Assembly: GCA_965219235.1 (NCBI GenBank)
Contig: OZ244721.1
Span: 1,054,001-1,118,000, forward strand
DNA: 64,000 nucleotides
Origin: CBDHCC01 sp965219235
GTDB taxonomy: Bacteria; Pseudomonadota; Alphaproteobacteria; Sphingomonadales; Sphingomonadaceae
Direction: 5' to 3'
A model generated the notes under the pieces. The model made no database searches and had not been told where the DNA came from. It was given only the letters and a program-made list of their open reading frames with translations. This document shows, in pieces, positions 41,092 through 49,737 of this stretch (position 1 is its first letter; each line of letters opens with the position of its first letter). The translations under genes were made by a program, and so were the position numbers.

Positions 41092-42549
41092 TCATCCAAA
41101 CACAACCCCCTCCACCCCCAGCGTCCCCGCCAACTGCCGCAACCGCCGCTCCACCACCTCGCCGACCGGTGCCTCCCCCGTCACCCGCAGCTCCAGGCGC
41201 TCGCCGGTCCGCACCAGCCGCCCCTGCTCCAGCATCGCCACCGCGCCGCCACTGAACCTCTGGGCCAGCCTCAGCGCCAGGCCCCATTCGCGCGCGCGGG
41301 CCAGCGCGGGCGCGTCGCACCACTCGGCCAGCTGATCGCCCAAGCCCGAGCCGCCGCCGAAGCAGGCGTCCATCGCGGCGGCCATCATCGCGCGGCCCCG
41401 CGCGTCCACGCCGATCCAGTTGCCGTGGAAGGCCGTCTCCGCCGCGCGCTCGGCGCGGAAGGAGGGGTTGGCGCGCCAGCCGGTGCCGGCCAGATGCGCC
41501 GCCGCGAGCCTCAGCCGGGCGAGCGGCGGGGGATCGTCGAACACCGGCGCGATCCAGCGGTCGATCGCCGCGCCCGTTTCCGGCCCGCGACCCAGGGCCG
41601 CGATCGCCGCCTCGAACCGCACCGCCTCGATCAGCGGGTCGGCCGCGCGCTCCTCCGGCGTCAGCGCGTCGAACAGCACACCCTCGCGCAGGCCCGTCGC
41701 GGAGACGACCAGCGCGGCGGGCTCCAGCTCCTCGACCAGCGCGTCGAGCATCGCGGCGGCAGCCGGCATCTGCGGTCGGCGGGTGGAGGACACGCCGGGC
41801 AGGCTGCCGATCGCCTCGGCCGTCATCCGCCCCAGGCGCCGGCGCAACTCCCCCGCGCGCTCCGGGGGCACTCTCAGCCCGTGGAGCGCCGGGGCGGTGC
41901 GCCCGCGCCAGGCGAGGTCCAGCGACGCCAGCGAGCGGAAGGAGCCGCCGACGAGATAGAGCGTCGGGTGGCCCTCGCCCTTCGACCAGCCCGCCGCTTT
42001 CAACCCCTGCCCCACCGCCGCCGCCAGCTTGCGCCGCCTGTCGGTGGCGAGCGCGCCCATCCGCAGCACGCCGAGCGGCAGGGACATACCCGCCCCCGCC
42101 CGCCCGTCCGCGACCCGCACCAGCTCAAGGCTGCCGCCGCCCAGGTCCGCCACCACGCCGTCGGCATCCGGCAGGCCCGCGATCACGCCCAGCGCGGCCA
42201 TGCGCGCCTCGTCCGCGCCGCTCAGCACGCCGAGGCCATGGCCCAGCGCGCGCACGGCATCGGCAAACAGGGGTCCGTCGTCGGCTTCGCGCACCGCCGC
42301 CGTCGCCACGATGCGCGGGCGATCGACTCCGGCGGCGTCGGTCAGCGTCACGAAGCGGGCGATCGCGGCGAGCGCGCGGGCGCGCGGCTCCTCGCCCATC
42401 CGGCCGGTCGCGCCGACCTCGCGCCCCAGGCCGGCCATCACCTTCTCGTTGAAGGTCGCCAGCGGGGCGCGCGCCGGGCCGGCGTAGATCACCAGCCGGA
42501 CGGAGTTGGAGCCGATGTCGATGACGGCGCGCGGGGCCTGCGCGGTCAC
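41092..42549 (-). CDS. ppx: Ppx/GppA family exopolyphosphatase
   Basis: A 485-residue ASKHA-fold phosphatase. The start AVIDIGSNSVRLVIY is the phosphate-1 motif, ATAAVREADDG contains the catalytic region, and VVADLGGGSLELVRV is the phosphate-2 loop. The C-terminal half (for example ALDGLRV-like helices, LAAAHLAGTGWRANPSFRAE) is the HD-like helical domain. The enzyme degrades polyphosphate and/or pppGpp. The GTG overlaps the ppk stop as GTGA, so synthesis and breakdown enzymes are coupled. A short acidic and Gly-rich C-terminal domain follows. Confidence 0.93.
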   Translation of the reverse strand: MTAQAPRAVIDIGSNSVRLVIYAGPARAPLATFNEKVMAGLGREVGATGRMGEEPRARALAAIARFVTLTDAAGVDRPRIVATAAVREADDGPLFADAVRALGHGLGVLSGADEARMAALGVIAGLPDADGVVADLGGGSLELVRVADGRAGAGMSLPLGVLRMGALATDRRRKLAAAVGQGLKAAGWSKGEGHPTLYLVGGSFRSLASLDLAWRGRTAPALHGLRVPPERAGELRRRLGRMTAEAIGSLPGVSSTRRPQMPAAAAMLDALVEELEPAALVVSATGLREGVLFDALTPEERAADPLIEAVRFEAAIAALGRGPETGAAIDRWIAPVFDDPPPLARLRLAAAHLAGTGWRANPSFRAERAAETAFHGNWIGVDARGRAMMAAAMDACFGGGSGLGDQLAEWCDAPALARAREWGLALRLAQRFSGGAVAMLEQGRLVRTGERLELRVTGEAPVGEVVERRLRQLAGTLGVEGVVFG

Positions 42550-44762
42550 TCGGTCATCGCGGGGCGCAGGCCACCCGACGGCACCGTGGGCAGCGGCAGG
42601 GTCGGCACCGCGCCTTCCTCGTCGAGCGCCTCGCCCCGTCCGGACAGCGACGGGTTGTTCATGAAGTAGCGATGGACGTTGAACGGCCGCTCGCCGCCGG
42701 CGAGCCGGCGATAGGTGCCGTCCGGCCCCAGCTCCCAGCTCTGTTCGGTGTCGAGCAGGTTGGCGAGCAGCACCTGGTCGAGCACCTGGTCATGGACGGT
42801 GGGGTTCTCGATCGGCAGCATATATTCGACCCGGCGGTCGAAATTGCGCGGCATCCAGTCGGCCGACGAGATGAACACCGCGGCGCCGTCGTTGGGCAGC
42901 GCCGCGCCGTTGCCGAACGCCCAGATGCGCGAATGCTCCAGGAAACGGCCAACGACCGACCGCACGCGGATTGTGTCCGACAGGCCCGGCACCTGCGGCT
43001 TCAGACAGCAGATGCCCCGGATGACCAGGTCCACCGGCACGCCCGCCGCGCTCGCCTCGTAGAGCTTGTCGATGATGTCGGGATCGACCAGCGAGTTCAT
43101 CTTGGCCCACAGGCCGGACCCCTCGCCCGCCCGTGCCCGCGCGATCTCCCCGTCGATGCGCTCGGCGACGTGCCGGCGCAGGTCGATCGGGCTCATCGAC
43201 AGTTTCTGGAGCGACGGCGGGTCGATATAGCCGGTGATGTAGTTGAAGATCTGGGTGGCGTCGCGCGCGATGACGGCGTCGGCGGTGAAGAACGACAGGT
43301 CGGTGTAGATGCGCGCCGTCACCGGATGGTAGTTGCCGGTGCCGAAATGGCAGTAGGTGGCGAGCTCGCCGCCCTCGCGCCGCACGACCATGCTGATCTT
43401 CGCGTGCGTCTTCCAGTCCTGGAAGCCGTAGACGACCTGCACGCCCGCGCGCTCCAGCGCGGCCGCCCACATCAGGTTCTGCTCCTCGTCGAACCGCGCC
43501 TTCAATTCCACCACGGCGGTCACCGACTTGCCCGCCTCAGCCGCGTCGATCAGCGCGCGGATGACGGCGGACTGCTTGCCGGCGCGATAAAGGGTCTGCT
43601 TGATCGCCACGACGTCCGGATCGGCGGCCGCCTGGCGCAGGAAGGCGAGGACCACGTCGAAGGTCTCGTAGGGATGCTGGACGACGATGTCCTTGGCGCG
43701 GATGGCGGCGAAACAGTCGCCGTCATACTCCCGGATGCGCTCCGGAAAGCGGGCGACGAAGGCGTCGAACTTCAGGTCGGGGCGGTCCTCGTCCACCAGC
43801 TCGGCGAGATCGGCGATGCCCAGGAAACCGGGCGTCTCGCTGACGTCGGCGTCGCCGTCGCCCAGCTCGTCGCGGATCAGCTGGATCAGGCCGTCGCTCA
43901 TCGCCTCCTCGATGTCGAGGCGGATGACGCGGCCGCGCCGCCGCCGCTTGATGGCCGAGCGGAAGTGCTGGACCAGATCCTCCGCCTCCTCCTCGATCTC
44001 GATGTCGCCGTCCCGCAGGATGCGGAACGCGCCGGAGCCCTTCACGTCGTAGCCGGGGAACAGCACGGCGGAGTGGAAGCGGATCAGCGTCTCCATGGCC
44101 ACGAAGCGCGCCGGCTCGCCCGGCAGGCGCACGAAGCGCGCGATGCCCTGCGGGATCATCACCAGCTCGCGGATGGTGGACCCGTCGGCGCGGCGGTGGA
44201 GGTCGAACAGCACGCTCAGCCCCCGGTTGGGCACGAACGGGAAGGGGTGCGAGGGGTCGAGCGCCTGGGGCGTGAGCACCGGCAGCAGCTGGCAGCGGAA
44301 ATGGTCGATCAGCCAGGCGGCGTCCGCCTTCGGCAGCGCGGTCAGCTCGCGCGGGTCGAGCACGTCGACCTCGGCGCGCTCCAGCTCGCGCTCCAGCCCG
44401 GTCAGGAGGTGGCGCTGGGCGCGGATCAGCCGGTCCGACTTCTCGCGTATGGCGGCGAGCTGCTGGCTTGCGGACAGGCCATCGGCCGACACGCTGTCGA
44501 CCCCCTGGGCGGCGTGGCCTTTGAGGCCCGCCACGCGCACCATGAAGAACTCGTCGAGGTTCGAGCCGGAGATCGACAGGAAGCGCAGCCGTTCGAGCAA
44601 CGGGTGGCCGTGGTTCGCTGCCTCCTCCAGCACGCGCTCGTTGAAGGCGAGCCACGACAGCTCGCGGTTGAAATAGCGACCCGTCGAGCGCGCGACGGTC
44701 GAAGGCGGGTCCGGGCGGCGGGCGCGGGGGATCAGGCGGTTGAGGGCCGAGGCGAGGGTCAC
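42546..44762 (-). CDS. ppk: Polyphosphate kinase 1
   Basis: A 738-residue enzyme that polymerises ATP gamma-phosphate into polyphosphate. It has the N domain RYFNRELSWLAFNERVLEEA, the head domain, and the C1/C2 catalytic domains. The phosphorylated His is in DWKTHAKISMV, and the second conserved His in YCHFGTGNYHPVTA. The C-terminal domain includes LEHSRIWAFGNG and SADWMPRNFDRRVEYM. Length and motifs are normal. The GTG overlaps the hdaA stop as GTGA and the stop overlaps ppx. Confidence 0.97.
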   Translation of the reverse strand: MTLASALNRLIPRARRPDPPSTVARSTGRYFNRELSWLAFNERVLEEAANHGHPLLERLRFLSISGSNLDEFFMVRVAGLKGHAAQGVDSVSADGLSASQQLAAIREKSDRLIRAQRHLLTGLERELERAEVDVLDPRELTALPKADAAWLIDHFRCQLLPVLTPQALDPSHPFPFVPNRGLSVLFDLHRRADGSTIRELVMIPQGIARFVRLPGEPARFVAMETLIRFHSAVLFPGYDVKGSGAFRILRDGDIEIEEEAEDLVQHFRSAIKRRRRGRVIRLDIEEAMSDGLIQLIRDELGDGDADVSETPGFLGIADLAELVDEDRPDLKFDAFVARFPERIREYDGDCFAAIRAKDIVVQHPYETFDVVLAFLRQAAADPDVVAIKQTLYRAGKQSAVIRALIDAAEAGKSVTAVVELKARFDEEQNLMWAAALERAGVQVVYGFQDWKTHAKISMVVRREGGELATYCHFGTGNYHPVTARIYTDLSFFTADAVIARDATQIFNYITGYIDPPSLQKLSMSPIDLRRHVAERIDGEIARARAGEGSGLWAKMNSLVDPDIIDKLYEASAAGVPVDLVIRGICCLKPQVPGLSDTIRVRSVVGRFLEHSRIWAFGNGAALPNDGAAVFISSADWMPRNFDRRVEYMLPIENPTVHDQVLDQVLLANLLDTEQSWELGPDGTYRRLAGGERPFNVHRYFMNNPSLSGRGEALDEEGAVPTLPLPTVPSGGLRPAMTE

Positions 44763-45367
44763 GCCGCCTCCCGCTCTCCATCGAGCGCATCGCGGATCGC
44801 CTGGCGGGTCAGCGCCGGCCCGCGTGCGACGGCATCGGCGAAGCGCACAATGGCGAGGTGACTGCGCGGCAGGCGGATCAGCGCCTCGCGCCTGAGCGCC
44901 GCCCCGGAGAACAGACCGCGGCGGAGAAGCAGCTTTTCCAGGAGCGCATCGGCCATCGCCTCGTCGGGATCGGCGAGCCGCGCGACCGGACAGGCGGCCA
45001 GCCGGGAGCGCAGGTCGGGCAGGTCGGGCGTCCAGGCCGGCGGCGGCCGGTCGGCGAGCAGGATGAGCGGGGGACCGCCGCGCTCCGCCTCGTTCCAGGC
45101 ATCGAACACCGTCCGCTCGTCCTGCCGGTCGGCCGCCTCCATCACGCGCGCGCCCGTGCGCCGGGCGGCCAGGCGGGCGTGGAGACTGCGCCCCGATTTG
45201 CGCGGCCCGGACAGGATCAGGGTTCGCATCGGCCAGCGGTCGGGATGTTCGAGGAGCGCCACCGCCGCTTCGTTGGCGGCGGTGACGATCAGCTCGCTGT
45301 CGCCCGCCCGCTCCTCGTCCAGCGGCAGCGCCAGCTGTCGGGCGGACAGGGCGTAGGCGCCGGTCAT
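44759..45367 (-). CDS. hdaA: HdaA, regulatory inactivator of DnaA
   Basis: A 202-residue DnaA-related AAA+ protein. The N-terminus has QLALPL, the sliding-clamp-binding motif of Hda proteins. The nucleotide site is LILSGPRKSGRSLHARL, with Arg at the usual Walker Lys position as in E. coli Hda. LILLADRPPPAW and DLRSRLAACPV follow, the latter with the arginine-finger region. With ADP and the clamp it stimulates ATP hydrolysis on DnaA and limits replication initiation. The ATG overlaps the stop of the upstream envelope gene (ATGA), and its own stop overlaps the ppk start. Confidence 0.9.
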   Translation of the reverse strand: MTGAYALSARQLALPLDEERAGDSELIVTAANEAAVALLEHPDRWPMRTLILSGPRKSGRSLHARLAARRTGARVMEAADRQDERTVFDAWNEAERGGPPLILLADRPPPAWTPDLPDLRSRLAACPVARLADPDEAMADALLEKLLLRRGLFSGAALRREALIRLPRSHLAIVRFADAVARGPALTRQAIRDALDGEREAA

Positions 45368-46635
45368 CGGGTGATCCGCAGCGCGCCAGATCCGGTGGTC
45401 ACCTGCCACCCGCGCGCCCGCAACGCCGCCGCCAGCGCCTCGAGGTCGCCCGCGAAGCTGACGCGCACGACGGAGGTGCCGCCGACCGCCGTCGAGGTCG
45501 TGCTCGCCCCCTGCACGCCGGGCGTGCCGCGCAGCGACGACTCGGCGGCGGTCACGGCGGCGGCGTCCGGCGTGTTCACCTGCACGGTCAGGCTCTGCAC
45601 CGGCGCGGGCGGTGGCGGGGGCACGGTGCCGGGGGCGGGTTCCGACGCGTCGGACACCACGACCGCGTCTTCGCTGGGCCCGGCCTCCACGGGATTCTCG
45701 ACGGTCTGCTCGGGCGGCGCCAGCTCCTCGGCCGGCTGCTCGATGATCAGCGTGGGGTCGGGCCGCAGCGCGCCGCCGGCGAGCGCGCGGGCGTAGATCT
45801 CGTCCAGCCGCCGCACCCCGCGATCGAGCATCGCCGGCAGGGCGTCGGACGAGGTGGCGGACAGGTCGAAACGGTCGAGCACGCGCCCGTCCGGCCCCTC
45901 CTTCGCGACGAAGGTGGCCGCCACCGGACCACCCGGCCAGCGGCGTTGCAGCCACACCTCCGGCTGGATGACATCCGCCGCGCCGTAGCTGTCGAGCACG
46001 ACCCGCCACCAGCGCCGGTCTCCGCGCGCCGCCTGCATCGCGTTGGCGAGCAGCGGGTCGGCGCCCACGCCGGTCAGCCGGATGTAGTCGATCGGCGAGT
46101 CCGCGGTGTTGAACCGCGCCCAGGCGCGCTGCCAGTCGTTGCGCTGTTCGTAGCTCATCGGCACGCCGCCGTCCCAGAACACCGGCACCACGAGCAGCGG
46201 CGCGGAGTGGCGGCGCGCGCCCGCCACACCCAGGATCTGCCCGGCGCGCGCGCGGTCGAACATCACGCCCAGCCGCGCGACGTAGCGGGTGGGGCCGACC
46301 TGCTCGTCCTCCACGATGACGCCGGACACGATGCCGAACAGCTGTCCCTCGGACAGGCCGGGCGCGCCGCCGCCGCGCATCTTGCCCCAGAGCCGGTTCC
46401 AGCCCTCGCGCATGGCCAGCTTCCACGCCTCCTCCCGCGCCGCCTCCCCGGTCTTGCCGCGCACGTCCACCCCGATCCCGTGGACCTCGTAGGAGGCGTC
46501 GGAGTTGACCGGAGCGACGCCGCGCTGCCCGCCGTCGATCTGGGCGAAGGCGGAGGGGCCGGCGACCGCCGCCAGCGCCAGGGCGCAGGCGAGCGTCGAC
46601 AGCGGGGCTCGGCGCGGGATCGGGAAGACGGGCAT
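45364..46635 (-). CDS. Exported protein of unknown function, first gene of the hda-ppk-ppx operon
   Basis: A 423-residue secreted protein. The signal peptide is STLACALALAAVAGPSAFAQ (about residues 13-32). A mixed domain of about 230 residues starts YEVHGIGVDVRGKTGEAARE and includes RWWRVVLDSYGAADVIQPEV. It is followed by a Pro/Glu-rich linker (PAPGTVPPPPPAPV) and a C-terminal domain of about 75 residues with ferredoxin-like heavy-metal-associated character (VQSLTVQVNTPDAAAVTA to GWQVTTGSGALRITR). The typical CxxC of metal-binding versions is missing. AGAGGG precedes the ATG. It is divergent from purM and overlaps hdaA. I cannot assign a role. Confidence 0.75.
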   Translation of the reverse strand: MPVFPIPRRAPLSTLACALALAAVAGPSAFAQIDGGQRGVAPVNSDASYEVHGIGVDVRGKTGEAAREEAWKLAMREGWNRLWGKMRGGGAPGLSEGQLFGIVSGVIVEDEQVGPTRYVARLGVMFDRARAGQILGVAGARRHSAPLLVVPVFWDGGVPMSYEQRNDWQRAWARFNTADSPIDYIRLTGVGADPLLANAMQAARGDRRWWRVVLDSYGAADVIQPEVWLQRRWPGGPVAATFVAKEGPDGRVLDRFDLSATSSDALPAMLDRGVRRLDEIYARALAGGALRPDPTLIIEQPAEELAPPEQTVENPVEAGPSEDAVVVSDASEPAPGTVPPPPPAPVQSLTVQVNTPDAAAVTAAESSLRGTPGVQGASTTSTAVGGTSVVRVSFAGDLEALAAALRARGWQVTTGSGALRITR

Positions 46636-46694
46636 CGCGCCCTCTTGCCCAAGCGGCAGTGGAAATCCAAGGGCGTTGTGGGTTAGGCGGGGAC

Positions 46695-47807
46695 ATGAGC
46701 AGTCCGTCCTCCACTCCCGCGACCACTCCCGCGACCTACGCCGACGCGGGCGTCGACATCGCGGCGGGCAACGCGCTCGTCCGGGCGATCGGCCCGTTGG
46801 CGCGCGCGACGCGTCGGCCCGGCGCGGAGGCGGAGCTGGGCGGTTTCGGCGCCGTGTTCGACCCGAAGGCGGCCGGCTACGCCGACCCGCTGCTCGTCGC
46901 CGCGAACGACGGCGTGGGCACGAAGCTCAAGCTGGCGATCGAAAGCGGGCGGCACGACACGGTCGGCATCGACCTCGTCGCCATGTGCGCCAACGACCTG
47001 ATCGTCCAGGGGGCCGAGCCGCTGTTCTTCCTCGACTATTATGCGTGCGGGCAGCTCGACGGCGCGGTGGCCCAACGGGTGGTGGCCGGCATCGCCGAGG
47101 GCTGCCGGCTGGCGGGCTGCGCGCTGATCGGCGGGGAGACGGCCGAGATGCCCGGGATGTACGCCGTGGGCGACTACGACCTGGCGGGCTTCTGCGTCGG
47201 CGCGGTGGAGCGCGGCGGGCTGCTGACGGGGGACGCGATCCGACCCGGCGACGCGCTCCTCGGTCTGGCGTCGAGCGGCGTCCATTCGAACGGCTATTCG
47301 CTGGTGAGGAAACTGGTCGCCGACAAGGGCTGGCGGCTGGATCGTCCCGCCCGCTTCGACCCCGACCGGCTGCTCGGCGACTGGCTGATGGAGCCGACGC
47401 GCATCTACGTCCGCTCCCTGCTGCCGGCGTTGCGCGCCGGTCGGGTGCGTGGGCTGGCGCACATCACCGGCGGCGGCTTGCTGGAGAACATACCCCGCGT
47501 CCTGCCCGACGGCTGCCACGCCACGCTGGATGCCGACCGCTGGCCTCTCCCCCGGCTGCAGGCGTTCCTGCAGTCCGGCGGCGCGATCGAACCCGCCGAG
47601 ATGGCGCGCACCTTCAACTGCGGCGTCGGGATGGTCGTGGTCGCCGCTGACGACGCGGTCGCGCCCCTCACGCGCCAGCTCGAGGCGGCGGGCGAAACGG
47701 TGTTCCGCATCGGCGAGGTCGTGGAGGGCGCGCGCGGCTGCACGGTGCGCGGCTCGGCGGAGACGTGGAGCGCGCACGAGAACTGGTCGGTGACACGTGA
47801 CGTCTGA
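46695..47807 (+). CDS. purM: Phosphoribosylformylglycinamidine cyclo-ligase
   Basis: A 370-residue ATP-dependent AIR synthetase of de novo purine synthesis. Family motifs are PLLVAANDGVGTKLKLA, DLVAMCANDLIVQGAEPLFFLDYYAC, CALIGGETAEMPGMY, GLASSGVHSNGYSLVR and GLAHITGGGLLENIPR. The ATG at 46695 has GGCGGGG upstream. An upstream in-frame GTG at 46659 is rejected because the extra residues (EIQGRCGLGG) are not family-like. purN follows after 9 nt with its own ribosome site (GGAGCGG), forming an operon. Length is slightly above the typical 345 because of a Ser/Thr-rich N-terminus. Confidence 0.97.
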   Translation: MSSPSSTPATTPATYADAGVDIAAGNALVRAIGPLARATRRPGAEAELGGFGAVFDPKAAGYADPLLVAANDGVGTKLKLAIESGRHDTVGIDLVAMCANDLIVQGAEPLFFLDYYACGQLDGAVAQRVVAGIAEGCRLAGCALIGGETAEMPGMYAVGDYDLAGFCVGAVERGGLLTGDAIRPGDALLGLASSGVHSNGYSLVRKLVADKGWRLDRPARFDPDRLLGDWLMEPTRIYVRSLLPALRAGRVRGLAHITGGGLLENIPRVLPDGCHATLDADRWPLPRLQAFLQSGGAIEPAEMARTFNCGVGMVVVAADDAVAPLTRQLEAAGETVFRIGEVVEGARGCTVRGSAETWSAHENWSVTRDV

Positions 47808-47816
47808 GGAGCGGCA

Positions 47817-48770
47817 ATGAGGGTCGCCGTCCTCCTCTCCGGCACCGGCAGCAACATGGCGGCACTGCTCTACGCGTCCCGCCTGCCAGGCGCGCCCTAC
47901 GAGATCGTGCTGGTCGCCTCCGACCGCCCCGACGCGCCCGGGCTCGCCCTGGCCGAGGCGGAAGGAGTCCCGATCGCCGCGGTGCCCGGCGCCGGCCGCT
48001 CGAAGGCGGAGCACGAGGCCGCCCTGCGGGAGGCGCTCGAGAGCAGCGGTGCGGAACTGGTGGCGCTCGCCGGTTACATGCGCGTGCTGTCGCCGCAGTT
48101 CGTGGCCGACTGGCAGGGTCGGATGCTCAACATCCACCCGTCGCTCCTCCCAAAGTATAAGGGTCTGGAGACCCACGCCCGCGCGTTGGCGGCCGGGGAC
48201 GCGCGGGCGGGCTGTTCGGTCCATCTGGTGACGGCCGAACTGGACGACGGCCCGGTGCTTGGACGGTTGGCGGTGGCGGTGCGGCACGGCGACACGCCCG
48301 ACACGCTGGCCGCCCGCGTGCTGATCGCCGAGCACCAGCTCTATCCGCGCGTGCTGGCCGAGTTCGCCGGCCGGGAGAGCGACCCCGACTGGATCGTCGC
48401 CAAGGTCGGCTCCCTCGCCCTGGCGCTGCCCGAGACGAGCGCGCGCACCTCCCACGGCGCGCCGGGCTGGCGGGTCGGCGGCGAGAGCGCGGGCAAGTTC
48501 TTCGCCTATGTCTCGATCCACCATCACGGCGAGGCCCCGATCGCGCTGCTGGTCAAGACCAGCGGACCGGACGAGCTGGCGGCGCTGACCGAGGCCGAGC
48601 CGGACCTCTATTACCGCCCCGCCTATTACGGCGCGAGCGGCTGGGTGGCGCTGCGGCTGGACGGACGCCGGGTGGACTGGGACCACGTCGCCGACTGGCT
48701 GGAGCGAAGCTGGCGCCGCGTCGCGCCGAAGCGGCTCACGGTGTTGATGCGGGCGGCGGAGGCGTTTTAG
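47817..48770 (+). CDS. purN: Phosphoribosylglycinamide formyltransferase fused to a YjbR-like domain
   Basis: A 317-residue protein. Residues 1 to about 188 form the GAR transformylase, with VAVLLSGTGSNMAALL, the catalytic Asn/His in MLNIHPSLLPKYKGLETHARA and Asp in VTAELDDGPVLG. This matches the complete usual enzyme. The remaining 125 residues resemble the MmcQ/YjbR (DUF419) fold: TSHGAPGWRVGGE, KFFAYVSIHHHGEAPIALLV, YYRPAYYGASGWVALRLDG, and the end DWLERSWRRVAPKRL. YjbR proteins have a CyaY-like fold and unclear function. The fusion in a purine operon suggests a regulatory or binding role, which is inference. The reading frame is continuous with no sign of error. Confidence 0.93.
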   Translation: MRVAVLLSGTGSNMAALLYASRLPGAPYEIVLVASDRPDAPGLALAEAEGVPIAAVPGAGRSKAEHEAALREALESSGAELVALAGYMRVLSPQFVADWQGRMLNIHPSLLPKYKGLETHARALAAGDARAGCSVHLVTAELDDGPVLGRLAVAVRHGDTPDTLAARVLIAEHQLYPRVLAEFAGRESDPDWIVAKVGSLALALPETSARTSHGAPGWRVGGESAGKFFAYVSIHHHGEAPIALLVKTSGPDELAALTEAEPDLYYRPAYYGASGWVALRLDGRRVDWDHVADWLERSWRRVAPKRLTVLMRAAEAF

Positions 48771-48797
48771 AAGGGACGGCGAACACCCGCGCCTTCC

Positions 48798-48905
48798 AGT
48801 CATCCCCGCGCCGGCGGGATTCCATGCGCCGCCCGTTGCGCTGATATCGGACTGAAGCGCGAGCCGCTCCATGGGTGCGTGGATCCCCGCCTTCGCGGGG
48901 ATGAC
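48798..48905. repeat. Paired CCCCGC-type intergenic repeat
   Basis: CAGTCATCCCCGCGCCGGCGGGATTCC (48798 onward) and GTGGATCCCCGCCTTCGCGGGGATGAC (ending 48905) are two arms, each with a short internal hairpin, about 50 bp apart. This type is widespread in alphaproteobacterial intergenic regions. It lies between the convergent purN and ndk genes and could end both transcripts. Confidence 0.65.
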
Positions 48906-48943
48906 GTTGGCCGGTTCGAGAGACAGTCTCTTGCGAGTCCGCC

Positions 48944-49366
48944 CTACCCCACGATCTCGTCGTCGGTGAAGAAGTACGCGATCTCCGTCGCGGCATTCTC
49001 GTCACTGTCCGACCCGTGCACGGAGTTCGCCTCGATCGACTCCGCGTGCTCGGCGCGGATGGTGCCGGGGGCCGCGTCCTTCGGGTTGGTGGCGCCCATG
49101 ACGTCGCGGTTGCGCTTCACCGCGTCCTCGCCCTCCAGCACCTGCACGACCACCGGGCCGGAGACCATGAAATCGACCAGCTCGCCGAAGAACGGGCGCT
49201 CTCTGTGGACGGCGTAGAAGCCCTCGGCCTGATCCCGGGTCATGCGGACGCGCCTGGAGGCGACCACGCGCAGCCCGGCGTCCTCCAGCATCTTCGTGAC
49301 CGCGCCGGTCAGATTGCGGCGCGTGGCATCGGGTTTGATGATCGAGAAGGTGCGCGTGGCGGCCAT
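48944..49366 (-). CDS. ndk: Nucleoside diphosphate kinase
   Basis: A 140-residue enzyme transferring gamma-phosphate between nucleoside triphosphates and diphosphates. The start RTFSIIKPDATRRNLTG and the end NSVHGSDSDENAATEIAYFF contain the catalytic His in the NSVHGSDS motif. The intermediate segment NPKDAAPGTIRAEHAESIEA is typical. Length is normal. It is transcribed alone toward purN, from a promoter-like sequence just upstream. Confidence 0.98.
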   Translation of the reverse strand: MAATRTFSIIKPDATRRNLTGAVTKMLEDAGLRVVASRRVRMTRDQAEGFYAVHRERPFFGELVDFMVSGPVVVQVLEGEDAVKRNRDVMGATNPKDAAPGTIRAEHAESIEANSVHGSDSDENAATEIAYFFTDDEIVG

Positions 49367-49737
49367 GAATGACTCCGGGGATGGGCTGGGGGATGGGCGG
49401 GCGCCCTAGCGAGGGTGGGGGAGAGGGGCAAGGTCGGGGTGCCCCGCCCCCTGTCGGGATTCGCCGGAGACACCACGGCTGGTCAAAAAGATTGACAAAG
49501 TCAAGTCAAATGTGCCATATGGGTTTTGTACTGGTTCCGCATACCTTCCGCCGCACCGCAGCCGTCCGAACCCTCGGCGGCTCGCACCCGGACTCCGCGG
49601 GGCGCACGGACCTCGGCGGGACATCAAAGCCGGTTTCCCGCTCGACGCCCGCCTTTCACACGCACGCGACGCTGAGACCTTTGTGCCACTTTCGACGGCA
49701 ATCCGCCCCTTTTGACAGCGCCACAATCGGGAACGGA
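49367..49737. other. Longest gene-free stretch of the window
   Basis: No gene is supported in these 371 bp. The part next to ndk holds its probable promoter. Around 49480-49520 an AT-rich island contains repeated TCAA/TTGA units, including TTGACA at 49492. A plus-strand frame starting near 49519 runs into the antisense of holC, but its residues (Arg/Ser/Pro/Thr-rich) match nothing known, and I do not call it. Confidence 0.5.
49403..49431 (-). promoter_or_regulatory. Candidate ndk promoter
   Basis: On the minus strand TTGCCCC (49431-49425), a 14-bp spacer and GCTAGGGC (49410-49403) resemble the alphaproteobacterial housekeeping pattern TTGaCgS-N10-14-GCtANAWC. The leader to the ndk ATG would be about 30 nt. 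Confidence 0.4.

Noticed and set aside
44759..45367. Loss of the Walker A lysine in HdaA as a sign of inactivity
   Set aside because: Arg at this position is also found in the functional E. coli Hda, so it is a family trait.
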